Source of the DNA: CAWCTB01 sp963798275
Lineage (GTDB): Bacteria; Acidobacteriota; Terriglobia; Terriglobales; Acidobacteriaceae
Length of the DNA stretch: 64,000 bases
NCBI GenBank assembly: GCA_963798275.1
Contig: CAWCTB010000015.1
Location: 124,001-188,000 of the forward strand
Direction: 5' to 3'
Shown here: piece by piece, positions 9,436-17,993 of the stretch
How the letters are laid out: every line of letters begins with the position of its first letter
Numbering within the stretch: the stretch's first letter is position 1
Made by a program: the position numbers and the translations under genes
The notes under the pieces: model-generated
Told to the model about the DNA's origin: nothing
Database searches by the model: none
Seen by the model: only the letters and a program-made list of their open reading frames with translations

Positions 9436-10233
9436 TTATTTCGTCTCTCGCCGCATCGGCTGAAACAGCGCGAACACCGCCCCCTGCGGATCGGCGACCA
9501 CGGCCATGCGGCCAACGTTCTCCATCGTGGTCGGCGGCAGGTAAAAGTTTGCGCCCAACTGCTTGGCTTTGCCCGCCAGGGCATCGCAATCCGAGGCATG
9601 GAAGTAGATCAGCCAGTGCGGCGGCACTCCGGGCTGACTGTGGCTCGCCGGAGGTATCCCTCCGATGAAGTGCTCTCCGTTCTTAATGTGGATGTAATCG
9701 TGCTCCGGATCTTCGTCGCCCGTGACCATCTGCCAGCCAAACAGGTCGGCATAGAACTTGCTCGCCCGCGGCGGATCAGAGGTGCTCAGGTCCGCCCAGG
9801 AGAACGTCCCGTCGGCCCCCATGACGCCCACCCCATGGTGCTTCAGCGGCTGCCAGACGGAAAACACCGCGCCCGTCGGGTCCTGCAACACAGCCATGCG
9901 TCCGGCGTCGAAAACATCGAAAGCTTCGGTGAAAGCGGCTCCGCCCAGTTCTTTGGCTTTGGCCACGATGGCATCGGCATTCTCGACGGCAACATAGACC
10001 ATCCAGTGCGGCGGCACGCCTTGTGAGCGTTGATCGGCACGTAGCGTGTATCCGCCCCCCACGTCTTTGTCTCCTAGCTTGAACATGGTGTAGAACTCGC
10101 CCGGCGCCATGGGGCCGTCGACGGCGCTCCAGCCAAACAATGACGTGTAGAAATTTTTCGCGGCGGCCTGATCGCTGGTGGCCAACTCGACCCAGCAGAA
10201 AGAACCAGGGGCGTGACTTGGAGTATGCGGCAT
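9436..10233 (-). CDS. VOC family protein with two glyoxalase-like domains
   Basis: The protein has 265 residues with two tandem vicinal-oxygen-chelate repeats: SFCWVELATSDQAAAKNFYTSLFGW and TFSWADLSTSDPPRASKFYADLFGW. Each is followed by a PPHW(M/L)(V/I)Y strand and a GRMAV(L/V) (Q/A)DP(T/Q)GAVF ending. This duplication, of the type often annotated as a 27-kDa glyoxalase-like or antibiotic-resistance-like protein, forms one metal site from four beta-alpha-beta-beta-beta units. Metal ligands and substrate are not certain. It reads away from its neighbour on the plus strand (converging at 9409/9436) and sits upstream of the transporter gene's 3' end on the same strand, without evident coupling. 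Confidence 0.85.
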   Translation of the reverse strand: MPHTPSHAPGSFCWVELATSDQAAAKNFYTSLFGWSAVDGPMAPGEFYTMFKLGDKDVGGGYTLRADQRSQGVPPHWMVYVAVENADAIVAKAKELGGAAFTEAFDVFDAGRMAVLQDPTGAVFSVWQPLKHHGVGVMGADGTFSWADLSTSDPPRASKFYADLFGWQMVTGDEDPEHDYIHIKNGEHFIGGIPPASHSQPGVPPHWLIYFHASDCDALAGKAKQLGANFYLPPTTMENVGRMAVVADPQGAVFALFQPMRRETK

Positions 10234-10281
10234 AGAAACCTCGCAATCCGCGGCAGGATCGCCGCTTATGACAGCTACAAG

Positions 10282-11632
10282 TTAAACGATGACTTCCTTC
10301 TCGCGTACCCGGGCCGGCACCGCGATGCGCTCCGCGCCAGGATCGACGACCCGCTGCATCAACACCGCAGCCAATGCCATGAACACGCCGCCGGCGATCA
10401 CCGCTGCCAGGCGATTATTGTGCAGCAGGTGATTCATCACCCAGCCGAAGCCCAGGGAGGCGATGATCTCCGGCAGCACGATAAAGAAGTTGAAGATGCC
10501 CATGTAGACCCCGGTTTTGCCTTCCGGAAGCGATCCGGCCAGCACGGAATAGGGCATGGACAGCGTGCTCGCCCACGCGATGCCGACGCCGGTCATCGAC
10601 AAGCAGCAGCAGGTTCTTGTCATGAATGACCGCGACCGACAGCAATCCCAGCGCGCCGCACAGCAGGCACAAGCTGTGGGTATTTTTTCGCCCTAAAGCC
10701 TTGGCCAACTTCGGAAGAAAGAATGAGAACACGAAGCATACCGCCGAATACATTCCGAAGCAGATGCCCGCCCACTCGATGCCGCGGGTGTAGATGGGCG
10801 AAGTCTGGTCGGGCGCGCCGAAGACGTTCCACGAAACCGCCACCGGGAAATAGAGCCACATGCAGAACAGGCCGAGCCAGGTCAGCAACTGCACCGGCGC
10901 AAGTTGCCGCATGGTCAGCGGCATCTGGCGGATCGCCGCGAAAATTTCCGCGACATTGCTTCCGATGCCGCGGCCCTCGGTCTTCCGGTGTCGAAACGCC
11001 TCCAGATCGTCGGGCGGATATTCCTTTGTGGTGATGATCGTCCACAGAACGGCGCTGAAGAACGCCGCCGCTCCGATATAGAAGGACAGCCGAACCGTGA
11101 GCGGAATCGCATGACCAGAAACGTCAGATGCCAGGTGGAAATAGTTCGTCAACATCCACGGCAATGCCGACGCCACCACCGCTCCCAGTCCGATAAACAG
11201 GCTCTGCATGGCGAAGCCCTGCGTCCGCTGTTCTTCCGGCAGCAGGTCGGCGACGAAGGCGCGGAACGGCTCCATGCTGATGTTGATCGACGAGTCCAGG
11301 ATCCACAGCAGCCCTGCAGCCATCCACAGAGCTGAGCTGCGCGGCATCAGGATGAGCGCGCACGAACTCAAAATCGCGCCGGTCAGGAAGTACGGGCGGC
11401 GCCGCCCCAGCCAGTTCCAGGTGTGGTCGCTGGCGTGCCCGATAATCGGCTGCACCAGTAGTCCGGTCAGCGGCGCGGCCAGCCACAGGATCGGTATCTG
11501 GTCGGCGCGCGCGCCCAGATATTCGTAGATGGCGCTCATGTTGGCCATCTGCAATCCCCAGCCGAATTGAATGCCGAGGAACCCAAAGCTCATATTCCAG
11601 ATCTGCCAGAACGTTTTGGGAGGCTTTTGCAT
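10282..11632 (-). CDS. MFS sugar transporter (SLC45/GPH-like), one frameshift
   Basis: This is a 12-helix major-facilitator transporter of about 449 residues once a +1 insertion near 10601 (CTGCTTGTC for CTGCTGTC) is removed. The N-terminal part shows SFGFLGIQFGWGLQMANMS, the loop motif GHASDHTWNWLGRRRPYFL between helices 2 and 3, and WMAAGLLWILDSSINISMEP. The rejoined C-terminus reads TGVGIAWASTLSMPYSVLAG and GVYMGIFNFFIVLPEI. GRRRPYF and the GIFN motif are typical of sucrose/maltose:proton symporters of the SLC45/GPH type, so a disaccharide substrate is likely, and malQ nearby would fit maltose. The inner membrane is the site. Start ATG 11632 begins directly at the conserved TFWQIWNMSFGF. 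Confidence 0.85.
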
Positions 11633-11813
11633 GACTGCTTCCTGACCGTGGCGCTCCGGTCGGCCTTCCGGGCGAGAGGAAATCCACCGCGTCGAAGGCT
11701 ATTGCGCCAAGCGGGCGTTGTCAACCAGAGCTGCTTTGAAGGTCAGCAGCAGGGGATAAACCTCGACAGGCTGCGTCAGGTTTTGAACCGGAGTGAAGAA
11801 AACCGAGGTGAGA

Positions 11814-12230
11814 TTACTTCGGGGCAGGATCGCTGTTCAGCTTCACAGCTAAGGCCGCGTCGTTACGCGTATCGTGCTTCGCCTGCGGTTGCACCAGCAC
11901 TTTCTCGCCTGGCCGCACCAGTCCCAGTTCCTCACGCGCCACTTTTTCGATGGCCTTCGGATCGCTCTGCAGCGCCTTCACGTCGTCTTCCAGTGCTTGG
12001 TGCAGTTCGTTCTGCTCGTCGATCTCATGCCGCAGTTTCTGGTACTCGGCTTTCTTCGCCTTGTAAACCATCATGCCGTTAGCGCCGAAGATCACCTTGT
12101 ACCCGGCCAGCACCGCCAGCACCGCAATGCACAGCGTCGCCAGCACGCGACGCATGCTGTACAGCCAGCCTCCGGCAATGCGAACTCGATAATTCAAGAC
12201 ACGAACACCCATTCCAGTGAACGTCGGCAT
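11814..12230 (-). CDS. Septum formation initiator (FtsB/DivIC-like) protein
   Basis: This is a small bitopic protein of up to 138 residues. A basic N-terminus leads into one membrane helix (VLATLCIAVLAVLAGYKVIFG) followed by GANGMM, then a coiled coil (KKAEYQKLRHEIDEQNELHQALEDDVKALQSD). Next comes AIEKVAREELGLVRPGEKV, the family's hallmark ending. FtsB/DivIC links the early and late divisome at midcell together with FtsL and FtsQ. The start is not certain: ATG 12230 has AGGAT just upstream, while later ATGs at 12212 and 12155 are possible. Upstream, on the opposite strand, is cutA. The C-terminal 20 residues are low-complexity. Confidence 0.85.
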   Translation of the reverse strand: MPTFTGMGVRVLNYRVRIAGGWLYSMRRVLATLCIAVLAVLAGYKVIFGANGMMVYKAKKAEYQKLRHEIDEQNELHQALEDDVKALQSDPKAIEKVAREELGLVRPGEKVLVQPQAKHDTRNDAALAVKLNSDPAPK

Positions 12231-12416
12231 GCGATCCTGCGCAAGCGAAGGGAAGGCGAAGCGGCAGTGGGGGAATCAACATCGGCACGTTGATCGCCTG
12301 CTCCGACGCCCGCGGGCGCGGTTTCGCGAGACTCAGTTCTGCCCGCAATCCGGAGCATTAGAATCGCCATCGAAGAGCAGACGAAACTCCAACCCTGCCA
12401 TCCCGGAGAGATTGCC

Positions 12417-12740
12417 ATGACTGACGCGCGCCTCGTACTCACCACCACAGGTTCGAAAGAGACTGCGGAGAAACTTGCCGAAGCACTGGTGGAACGCCGC
12501 CTGGCTGCCTGCGTCAACATCGTCGGGCCCATCCGTTCCATCTACCGCTGGAAGAACGCCATCGAGCGCGAAGAGGAATACCTCCTCCTCATCAAAACGA
12601 CTGCTGCCAACGCCGCGAAGCTCGGCGAGGCATTCCGGGAACTGCACACCTATGAACTGCCGGAGAGGGTGGAGCTGGAGATCGCCGGCGGCAGCGGCGA
12701 ATATCTCGCATGGCTCACATCGCAGGTTACACTCCAGTAG
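12417..12740 (+). CDS. cutA: Divalent-cation tolerance protein CutA
   Basis: The protein has 107 residues, a complete CutA1. LVLTTTGSKETAEKLAEALVERRLAACVNIV, the Ser/Trp segment GPIRSIYRWKNAIEREEEYLLLIKT, and the ending YELPERVELEIAGGSGEYLAWL are all family hallmarks. CutA1 forms very stable trimers with a ferredoxin-like fold resembling PII signalling proteins. It was linked to copper tolerance, but its real role is unsettled. A GGAGAG ribosome-binding site precedes ATG 12417. It converges on the glycerate kinase gene, with 6 bases between the stops. Confidence 0.94.
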   Translation: MTDARLVLTTTGSKETAEKLAEALVERRLAACVNIVGPIRSIYRWKNAIEREEEYLLLIKTTAANAAKLGEAFRELHTYELPERVELEIAGGSGEYLAWLTSQVTLQ

Positions 12741-12746
12741 CGCCGC

Positions 12747-14086
12747 TCAATACGCCAGCAGAATCCGCAGGTCGCGCACGTTGTTGCCCGTCGGCCCGGT
12801 CATGATGGCATCGCCCAGCGCGTCGAAAAGGGGATAAGCGTCGAATTCTTTCAGCGCCCCCGCACGCATCCAGCCCGCGTTCCTGCGCGCGCGCCACAGT
12901 CGTGCCGTCGGCCACCGCCCCCGCCGCAGGACTGTTGCCATCGATGCCGTCGGTGCCTGCACTCAGCACCGTGACCCGCTCGCCTGCAATTTTCTGCGCG
13001 CAATACAACGCGAATTGCTGATTGCGCCCGCCCGCTCCCGCCTTGGCCCCAACTTTCACCGTGACCTCGCCGCCCGAGATCAGGCAGACGCGCGACGCCC
13101 GGTTGTGCAGCTGCCGCAGACGCGACAGCAGATGATCTGCCGCCTTGGCATAGTCCCAATCGTCACAAGTGTTGTCGACCTCGACTGCGAATCCGTCCAG
13201 CGTAGCCTGTTCGACCGCCGCGTCCTCAGCCGTGGCGTTCGACAGCACCGTAATGTAGGATGCGCGATCGAATGCCCGATCGCCTGGCTTCGGCGTCTCC
13301 TCCAGCTGCTCCTGTTCGAACAGCGTCCGTACGCTCGCCGGAAATTGCCGCAAGCATCTGGTAGCGCTCCGCAATCGAGTAGCAATCGCCCACCGTGGTC
13401 GTGTCGGGCATGGTCGGTCCCGACGCCAGCGCGTCCAGCGCATGCTCCGGAACGTCGGAGACCAGCACGGAAATCTGCCGGGCCGAGCCGGCAGCCAGCG
13501 CCATCCGCCCCCCCTTGATCGCCGACAGATGCTTGCGGATCGCGTTGATGTCGGCAATCGGCGCGCCCGAGTGCACCAGTGTTTTGTAGGTGGCTACCAC
13601 ATCGGGCAGGGAGATATTGTCCGCGATCGGCTTCTCGGCAATCGCCGAGGCTCCGCCGCTGATCAGGAACAGCACCAGCGAATTTTCCGTGCATCCGGCC
13701 AGAAGGCCCAGGATCGCCTCAGCCGCGCGTACCGACTCCTCGTTCGGCATTGGATGGCCGCCGATAAAGTAGCGTAAGCCGCTGACCTGATCTGACGGCG
13801 GGCTGGGACAAGCTACGATGCCGCTCAGGCCGCCGCCGACAATCGAAGAGAGCGCCTCGGCCATGCTGTGTCCCGCCTTGCCGATGGACACAACCTTTTT
13901 CGAGGAGAAAGTACTGAGGTCGTAAACATCGTTGCCCGCACGAAGCACTCCGTCCACGAACTGCAGATGCCGGCCCATCGCTTTTGGAATGCTGCACTCG
14001 GACAGCGCGTATTCGAACATCGCTCGCGCACGCTGGCGCATGTCGCGAAATACCGAGGGCTCAGACGATTCAGTGGGACTGTGCAT
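12747..14086 (-). CDS. Glycerate 2-kinase (MOFRL/TtuD family), two frameshifts
   Basis: The protein has about 445 residues after removing +1 insertions near 13345 and near 12865. The N-terminal half shows VVSIGKAGHSMAEAL, YFIGGHPMPNEESVRAAE, LISGGASAIAEKP, INAIRKHLSAIKGGRMA and LVSDVPEHALDALASGP. The middle and end show CLISGGEVTVKV, GGRNQQFALYCA, LSAGTDGIDGNSPAAGAVADG, and, in the third frame, GDAIMTGPTGNNVRDLRI. This is the DUF4147-plus-MOFRL architecture of class II glycerate kinases, which phosphorylate D-glycerate (or hydroxypyruvate-derived glycerate) to 2-phosphoglycerate using ATP. All catalytic-region motifs survive, so the gene is likely intact in the organism. Confidence 0.9.
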
Positions 14087-14214
14087 GGCGGCGATTATAC
14101 GGGTGCGTTGCGAGCTGTTCGGCAGCCGCTCTTCGCCATTAGACTAACCATTCGCTGTTCGTTCCTGCCTGAACGCAGAGCTCGCCAGGCGATCCAGCTG
14201 CTAAGGATGCTCTG

Positions 14215-14353
14215 ATTAAGTCTGGTTTCGAAGGGGCCGGCCTTTAGGCCGTCCGTAAGTGTCCCAAAATCACCGCGGCTTCAGCCGCTGAGGTGAATAC
14301 TTTGCCACAGCGGCGCCCATTAGCCTTATTGCGCGGAATCGCGGGACACCCAA
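14215..14353. repeat. Intergenic palindromic repeat region
   Basis: The gap between the glycerate kinase start and the next gene has no reading frame that looks coding. It carries two short palindromes: CGGCC/GGCCG around TTTA near 14240, preceded by GAAGGGG, and GCGGCT/AGCCGC near 14276. The first resembles the 'GAAGGGGC..GGCTT..' repeat found at 22.4, 39.8-39.9 and 49.8 kb. Confidence 0.4.
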
Positions 14354-15013
14354 CTAATGGCTAATTGCTAACCATTCCCCCACCCAGCTCTCGATGGTCA
14401 GGCGCATCTCGTCGAGGTGGCCGGCGAAGTAGTGATCCCCCGGAATAAACACCAGCTCCTTCGGCTCAGCCGCGTGGGCAACAATCTGCTCCAGTTGCTG
14501 GTGCGGGCCGTACTCGTCATGGTCGCCGCTGAGGAACAGTTTGGGCTTGCGGCAATCCTGCAGGAAGCGGAACGAATACTCCCGACCGTCGGCTGTCACC
14601 GGAGTTCCCAACGACACCATCGCCTGCACCTCCGGATCGGGGCACGCAACCCGCATCCCAATGGCTGTGCCGAACGAAAATCCCGCAAACACAATGGGCA
14701 GCGAGAACTCGCGTTTCAGCCATTCCAGCGCGGTTCGCACATCGTCTTGTTCCCCGAAGCCCTGGTCGTGCATGCCCTCGCTCAATCCAGCACCGCGAAA
14801 GTTAAAGCGCAACACCGGAAATCCGAAAGAGTGCAGCGCCTTCATGGCGTGGAACACGACCTTGTTGTGCATGGTCCCGCCAAACAGCGGGTGCGGGTGG
14901 CAAACCAGCCCGGCATGCGTTGCGCCGCCGGAGCCGACGTTCAGCAATGCTTCCAGCCTGCCTGCCGGTCCTTCCAGAAAAAACGAGCGGATTGCCGCGT
15001 GTTGCCTTGCCAC
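14354..15013 (-). CDS. Alpha/beta hydrolase (CocE/dienelactone-hydrolase-like)
   Basis: The protein has 219 residues, an intact alpha/beta-hydrolase core. LVCHPHPLFGGTMHNKVVFH is the oxyanion-hole strand of the small HPHPxxGG subfamily. VLRFNFRGAGLSEGMHDQGFGEQDDV follows. GFSFGTAIG holds the nucleophile serine, LFLSGDHDEYGP the acidic residue, and GDHYFAGHLDEM the catalytic histidine. No signal peptide is visible, so it is cytoplasmic. Natural substrate unknown; relatives are often simply called alpha/beta hydrolases or 'dienelactone hydrolase-like'. It ends with a normal stop and is followed by the repeat-containing gap. Confidence 0.87.
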   Translation of the reverse strand: MARQHAAIRSFFLEGPAGRLEALLNVGSGGATHAGLVCHPHPLFGGTMHNKVVFHAMKALHSFGFPVLRFNFRGAGLSEGMHDQGFGEQDDVRTALEWLKREFSLPIVFAGFSFGTAIGMRVACPDPEVQAMVSLGTPVTADGREYSFRFLQDCRKPKLFLSGDHDEYGPHQQLEQIVAHAAEPKELVFIPGDHYFAGHLDEMRLTIESWVGEWLAISH

Positions 15014-15046
15014 AGTCAGTCCTCTGCAGAATTGCAGAAGGACATC

Positions 15047-15229
15047 TTACTTCTTTGCCATAGGCAGACGGTTATTGCGGCCGTACAGGAAAATCACGAC
15101 GAAAAATCCATACACCAGCAGAGACATCAGGGGATGCCCGAGTTGCGAAAAGTAGGGTAGGCCCCAGACGCTGAACGCCAGGGCAGCCACAACTACGCCC
15201 AGTAGCCAGAAACAGTCGGAACGCTGCAA
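15047..15229 (-). CDS. Small two-helix membrane protein, TTG start proposed
   Basis: The open frame here is longer, but only its last 60 residues look like protein. They are two hydrophobic helices (FWLLGVVVAALAFSVWGLPYF and PLMSLLVYGFFVVIFLYG) ending in a basic tail, GRNNRLPMAKK. No ATG or GTG lies at the right place. TTG at 15229 with AGAGG nine bases upstream is the best start. The function is unknown. It lies just upstream of, and on the same strand as, the alpha/beta hydrolase gene, and is divergent from the oxidoreductase gene. Confidence 0.45.
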   Translation of the reverse strand: MQRSDCFWLLGVVVAALAFSVWGLPYFSQLGHPLMSLLVYGFFVVIFLYGRNNRLPMAKK

Positions 15230-15403
15230 GTTCTTGAACCTCTTTCTTGTGACGGCTTGCCCAACGAATGTGCCATCGGCGTCTGCCGCGAGCAATCGCG
15301 GTTCCCCTCGACTCGCGTGACCCTGTATCGTGGACACGTAGGTAGAAACCCGCGAAATCAGCTTGGGTTTGCCTGCGCAACCAATCTTTACAGAGGCGAT
15401 TTC

Positions 15404-16400
15404 ATGGTCCGATTCGGCATTGTCGGTTTCGGTTTGCACGCAGTGAAGCGCTTGATGCCCGGATTCGAGCACGCACAACGCTGCCGCGTTACTGCGCTCT
15501 CCCGCCGCGATCTGCAAAAAGCGCAAGTCTCTGCCAACGAGTACAAAATTCGGCACGCCTTCTCTTCCACCGCCGAATTGTGCGCCTGTCCCGACGTCGA
15601 CGCCGTGTTCATCGCTTCTCCCGACGCGCTGCACCTGGCCGACGTACTCGAAGCCGTGCGTCATCGCAAGCCCGTGCTGGTCGAGAAGCCCATGGCGATG
15701 ACCAGCAGCGAAGCGCGGCAAATGGTGCAGGCGGCCCGTTCGGCTGGCGTGATGCTCGGCGTAGCGCACGTCATGCGTTTCGAGGAAAGCGTTCGCTGGT
15801 TTCGCGACAAGGTTGCTTCCGGTGCCATCGGCAAACCGGTGCTGGCCCGCGCTACGTTTGTCGCCCCGCTGCTCGACAGCGCCCGGACGTGGATCAACGA
15901 CCCCAAGCTCGCCACCGGCGGGCCACTGGCCGACGTGGGCGTACACTGCATCGATACTCTTGCGCTACATCTTGAACGATGAGGTGCAGAGCGTGTCGGC
16001 ACTGGCGCAATACGATACGCACTGGGTTGTCGAAGCTTCCGCCGCCACCGTCCTCAAGTTCGCCGGCGGTGTCATGGCTGAGATGAGTGTCTCCGCGCGA
16101 ACTCCCTACCAGACCCTGCTGGAAGTCATGGGCGAGAAAGGAATGCTCTCGGCCGTGAATGCGCTCAACGTCGAGCAGCCGGTCATAGTCGAGTGGCGTC
16201 GCGGATTCGATGTCCTCGAGAGAAGGGAAGTGTCCAACCAGTCGGCCTACACCGAACAGGTGGATCGCTTTGCCGCCGCGGTAGAAGCAGGAAGAGACTT
16301 CGACATCCCCGGCGAAGAAGGCCTGCGCAACCAACTGGTGCTCGATGCCGCCTTCCGCAGCGTGAAGAGCGCCCGACTGGAGGCAGTCGAGGCTCCTTAA
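15404..16400 (+). CDS. Gfo/Idh/MocA family NAD(P)-dependent oxidoreductase, one frameshift
   Basis: The protein has about 331 residues after removing a +1 T near 15960 (CTCTTGCG for CTCTGCG). The N-terminal Rossmann domain begins MVRFGIVGFGLHAVKRL. It continues CPDVDAVFIASPDALHLADV and the family's EKP motif (HRKPVLVEKPMAMTSSEA). The C-terminal alpha/beta domain has GGPLADVGVHCIDTLRYIL, with the catalytic histidine, and VMAEMSVSARTPYQT. Such enzymes oxidise or reduce sugars, inositols and related alcohols, and the substrate is not predictable here. ATG 15404 has AGAGG eight bases upstream. An upstream extension of the frame from 15257 has no conserved sequence. Confidence 0.88.
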
Positions 16401-16508
16401 GACAGCTCTGCGCCCTGCGGCCTTCCTCAAGAGCCGGCCACACCGTAGGGCGCACAAACCTATAGTCTCTCGCGACCCCAACCCAGGAGGAGGGCAGAGA
16501 AAATGCTC

Positions 16509-16534
16509 TTGAACCGTTCAAACAAAGGTATAAT
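16509..16534 (+). promoter_or_regulatory. Promoter with perfect -10 box, near-leaderless start
   Basis: TTGAAC (16509-16514) and the perfect -10 TATAAT (16529-16534) are separated by only 14 bases. The next ATG is at 16544, so transcription would begin about three bases before the start codon. Confidence 0.5.
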
Positions 16535-16543
16535 CAGCGCCCT

Positions 16544-16768
16544 ATGAATCTCTATTGGTGCGTGGACTGCAAAACCTGCAAAACTCGCCAAAGACTTAGA
16601 CATATGGAATTCGATCGCTCCGAAGACCCCACGATTGAACTCAATTTTCCAGCCTCTTTTGAGACCCGGTGCGAGGCTTGCGGCGCGGTGAACAGCTATT
16701 CCGCCAAGGATCTTTACGACCTCGATTCCGAGGAGCCACCCCCTCCCGAATTTACCAACCGATTCTGA
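16544..16768 (+). CDS. Small zinc-ribbon-like protein
   Basis: The protein has 74 residues. It begins MNLYWCVDCKTCKTRQRL, and a second cysteine pair comes in the middle (TRCEACGAVNSY), so four or more cysteines could bind one zinc ion. The C-terminus is acidic and proline-rich (DSEEPPPPEFTNRF). It has no membrane segment and no recognised family. The spaced CxxC pairs and coherent composition argue that it is real. Its start lies right behind a consensus -10 box with no room for a ribosome-binding site, suggesting a leaderless mRNA. Confidence 0.68.
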   Translation: MNLYWCVDCKTCKTRQRLRHMEFDRSEDPTIELNFPASFETRCEACGAVNSYSAKDLYDLDSEEPPPPEFTNRF

Positions 16769-17092
16769 TTGCCCCCAAGATTTGCCAAAATTAGTTCTGA
16801 TAACAGAAACCAAGCCTGTTTTCGGTGCCCTCGATCACCTTCGCAGAAACTGGAATTTTTGTACTACGCCGTGGCTCCAAGCCGGGACTCCGAAATCCTC
16901 CTTAACGCGCCTTGGAACAACTCCGCAAAGCAATGCAACAGCCGAGCCCGATTCGAGAAAGCGCCAACTCAAACTCGACAAATTTTGCACTTTAGTGTTG
17001 ACTTCATTTCGCAATGGACATACAGTAATGTTCCCCTCGTTACCGGTAGCGGCAGTTAAACCGGAGGATCAACCGTCTGTGAAGTTGGAGGA
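16769..17092. other. Intergenic region, no gene seen apart from the PEP-CTERM promoter
   Basis: About 320 bases between the zinc-ribbon gene and the PEP-CTERM gene. Short frames here have no protein-like composition. The only signal I can support is the promoter at 16998-17026. Confidence 0.5.
16998..17026 (+). promoter_or_regulatory. Sigma-70-type promoter of the first PEP-CTERM gene
   Basis: -35 TTGACT (16998-17003), exactly 17 bases of spacer, and -10 TACAGT (17021-17026). It would leave a 5' leader of about 65 bases before the gene. Confidence 0.6.
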
Positions 17093-17098
17093 ATGAAC

Positions 17099-17857
17099 GT
17101 GACTAAATCTCTGACGCATATTACGCTGCTGGCGATCCTGCTGTGTTGCGTCGCCACCTTCACGTACGCGAATAGCATCGACTGCGCCGTGGCTCCATCA
17201 AGCTCGAGCTGCGCTCCCAATCTGACCCTCACCTACAGAGTAGGGGGCAACGCCGCCGTAAGCTTTGCCCCGGGTGCCCCGCCGGTTTTTGCAGATGGGA
17301 TGTGGAACGCAAATTTCGCGCCGCAGAGCTCCCCGGGTGTCCTGTTCATGGGCAGTGAAGTGGTCTCCAACCCCGATCCGTTCGTAGGATTCAGCTTCGG
17401 CGTCATTAACAACTCACAAAGCCTCGTGACCTTCACCTATGACTTCACGACCGCTTTCGGAGGCGGTCCCTATTACTCGATTCAGTCGATCTATGGCGAC
17501 ACCCTGATCGATACGAGTCATGTGGGCACATCGACGGTAGCACCAGTCGGCAGCTCGTTCATCATGAATTCCTATGTGGACGGTGTTCTGGTCGCTGCTC
17601 TGGGTCGTGGTACGGGTTGCACTACGGTCGGGTTTGTTTGCGAGAGCGGTGCGGTCGGAGTAGTTGGCCCGATGGCATATCTTTCGGCTGCAGCGGGCAC
17701 CTTGGAAGTACAAGGCTCCTTTACCCTTACCCCGGGCGCGCAGTTTAGCCTGACGGGCTTTACCCAGTTTCTGCCGGTTCCCGAGCCCGGCAGCTTCGCG
17801 TTAATGGGCACGGGCTTGGTCGCTCTCGGCGGCTTGCTCAGGCGCCGGCTCCTTTAG
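17099..17857 (+). CDS. PEP-CTERM sorted secreted protein 1
   Basis: This is an exported protein of about 252 residues: an N-terminal signal peptide (LLAILLCCVATFTYA), a Ser/Gly-rich beta-type body, and a C-terminal sorting signal. The signal has VPEPGSF, a hydrophobic helix (ALMGTGLVALGGLL) and the basic end RRRLL. PEP-CTERM tails are cut and anchored by an exosortase; no exosortase is in this window. Two cysteines in CAVAPSSSSCAP and two in GCTTVGFVCE may form disulfides. I prefer GTG 17099 as start because GGAGG ends seven bases before it. The ATG at 17093 is only one base from that site and would place the ribosome badly. Function beyond surface or extracellular location is unknown. Confidence 0.82.
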   Translation: MTKSLTHITLLAILLCCVATFTYANSIDCAVAPSSSSCAPNLTLTYRVGGNAAVSFAPGAPPVFADGMWNANFAPQSSPGVLFMGSEVVSNPDPFVGFSFGVINNSQSLVTFTYDFTTAFGGGPYYSIQSIYGDTLIDTSHVGTSTVAPVGSSFIMNSYVDGVLVAALGRGTGCTTVGFVCESGAVGVVGPMAYLSAAAGTLEVQGSFTLTPGAQFSLTGFTQFLPVPEPGSFALMGTGLVALGGLLRRRLL

Positions 17858-17993
17858 ACACGTCTTGATTGCACATGTATCGCGGCAGGGGTCCGGTTGC
17901 CCCGCCGCCGTATTCCACCCCGGCTGCGCTCGCATAAGTTTGCGCCGTCACTGATTGCCAATACGGCATATCGCGGCGCTTTCCGCTAGAGTC

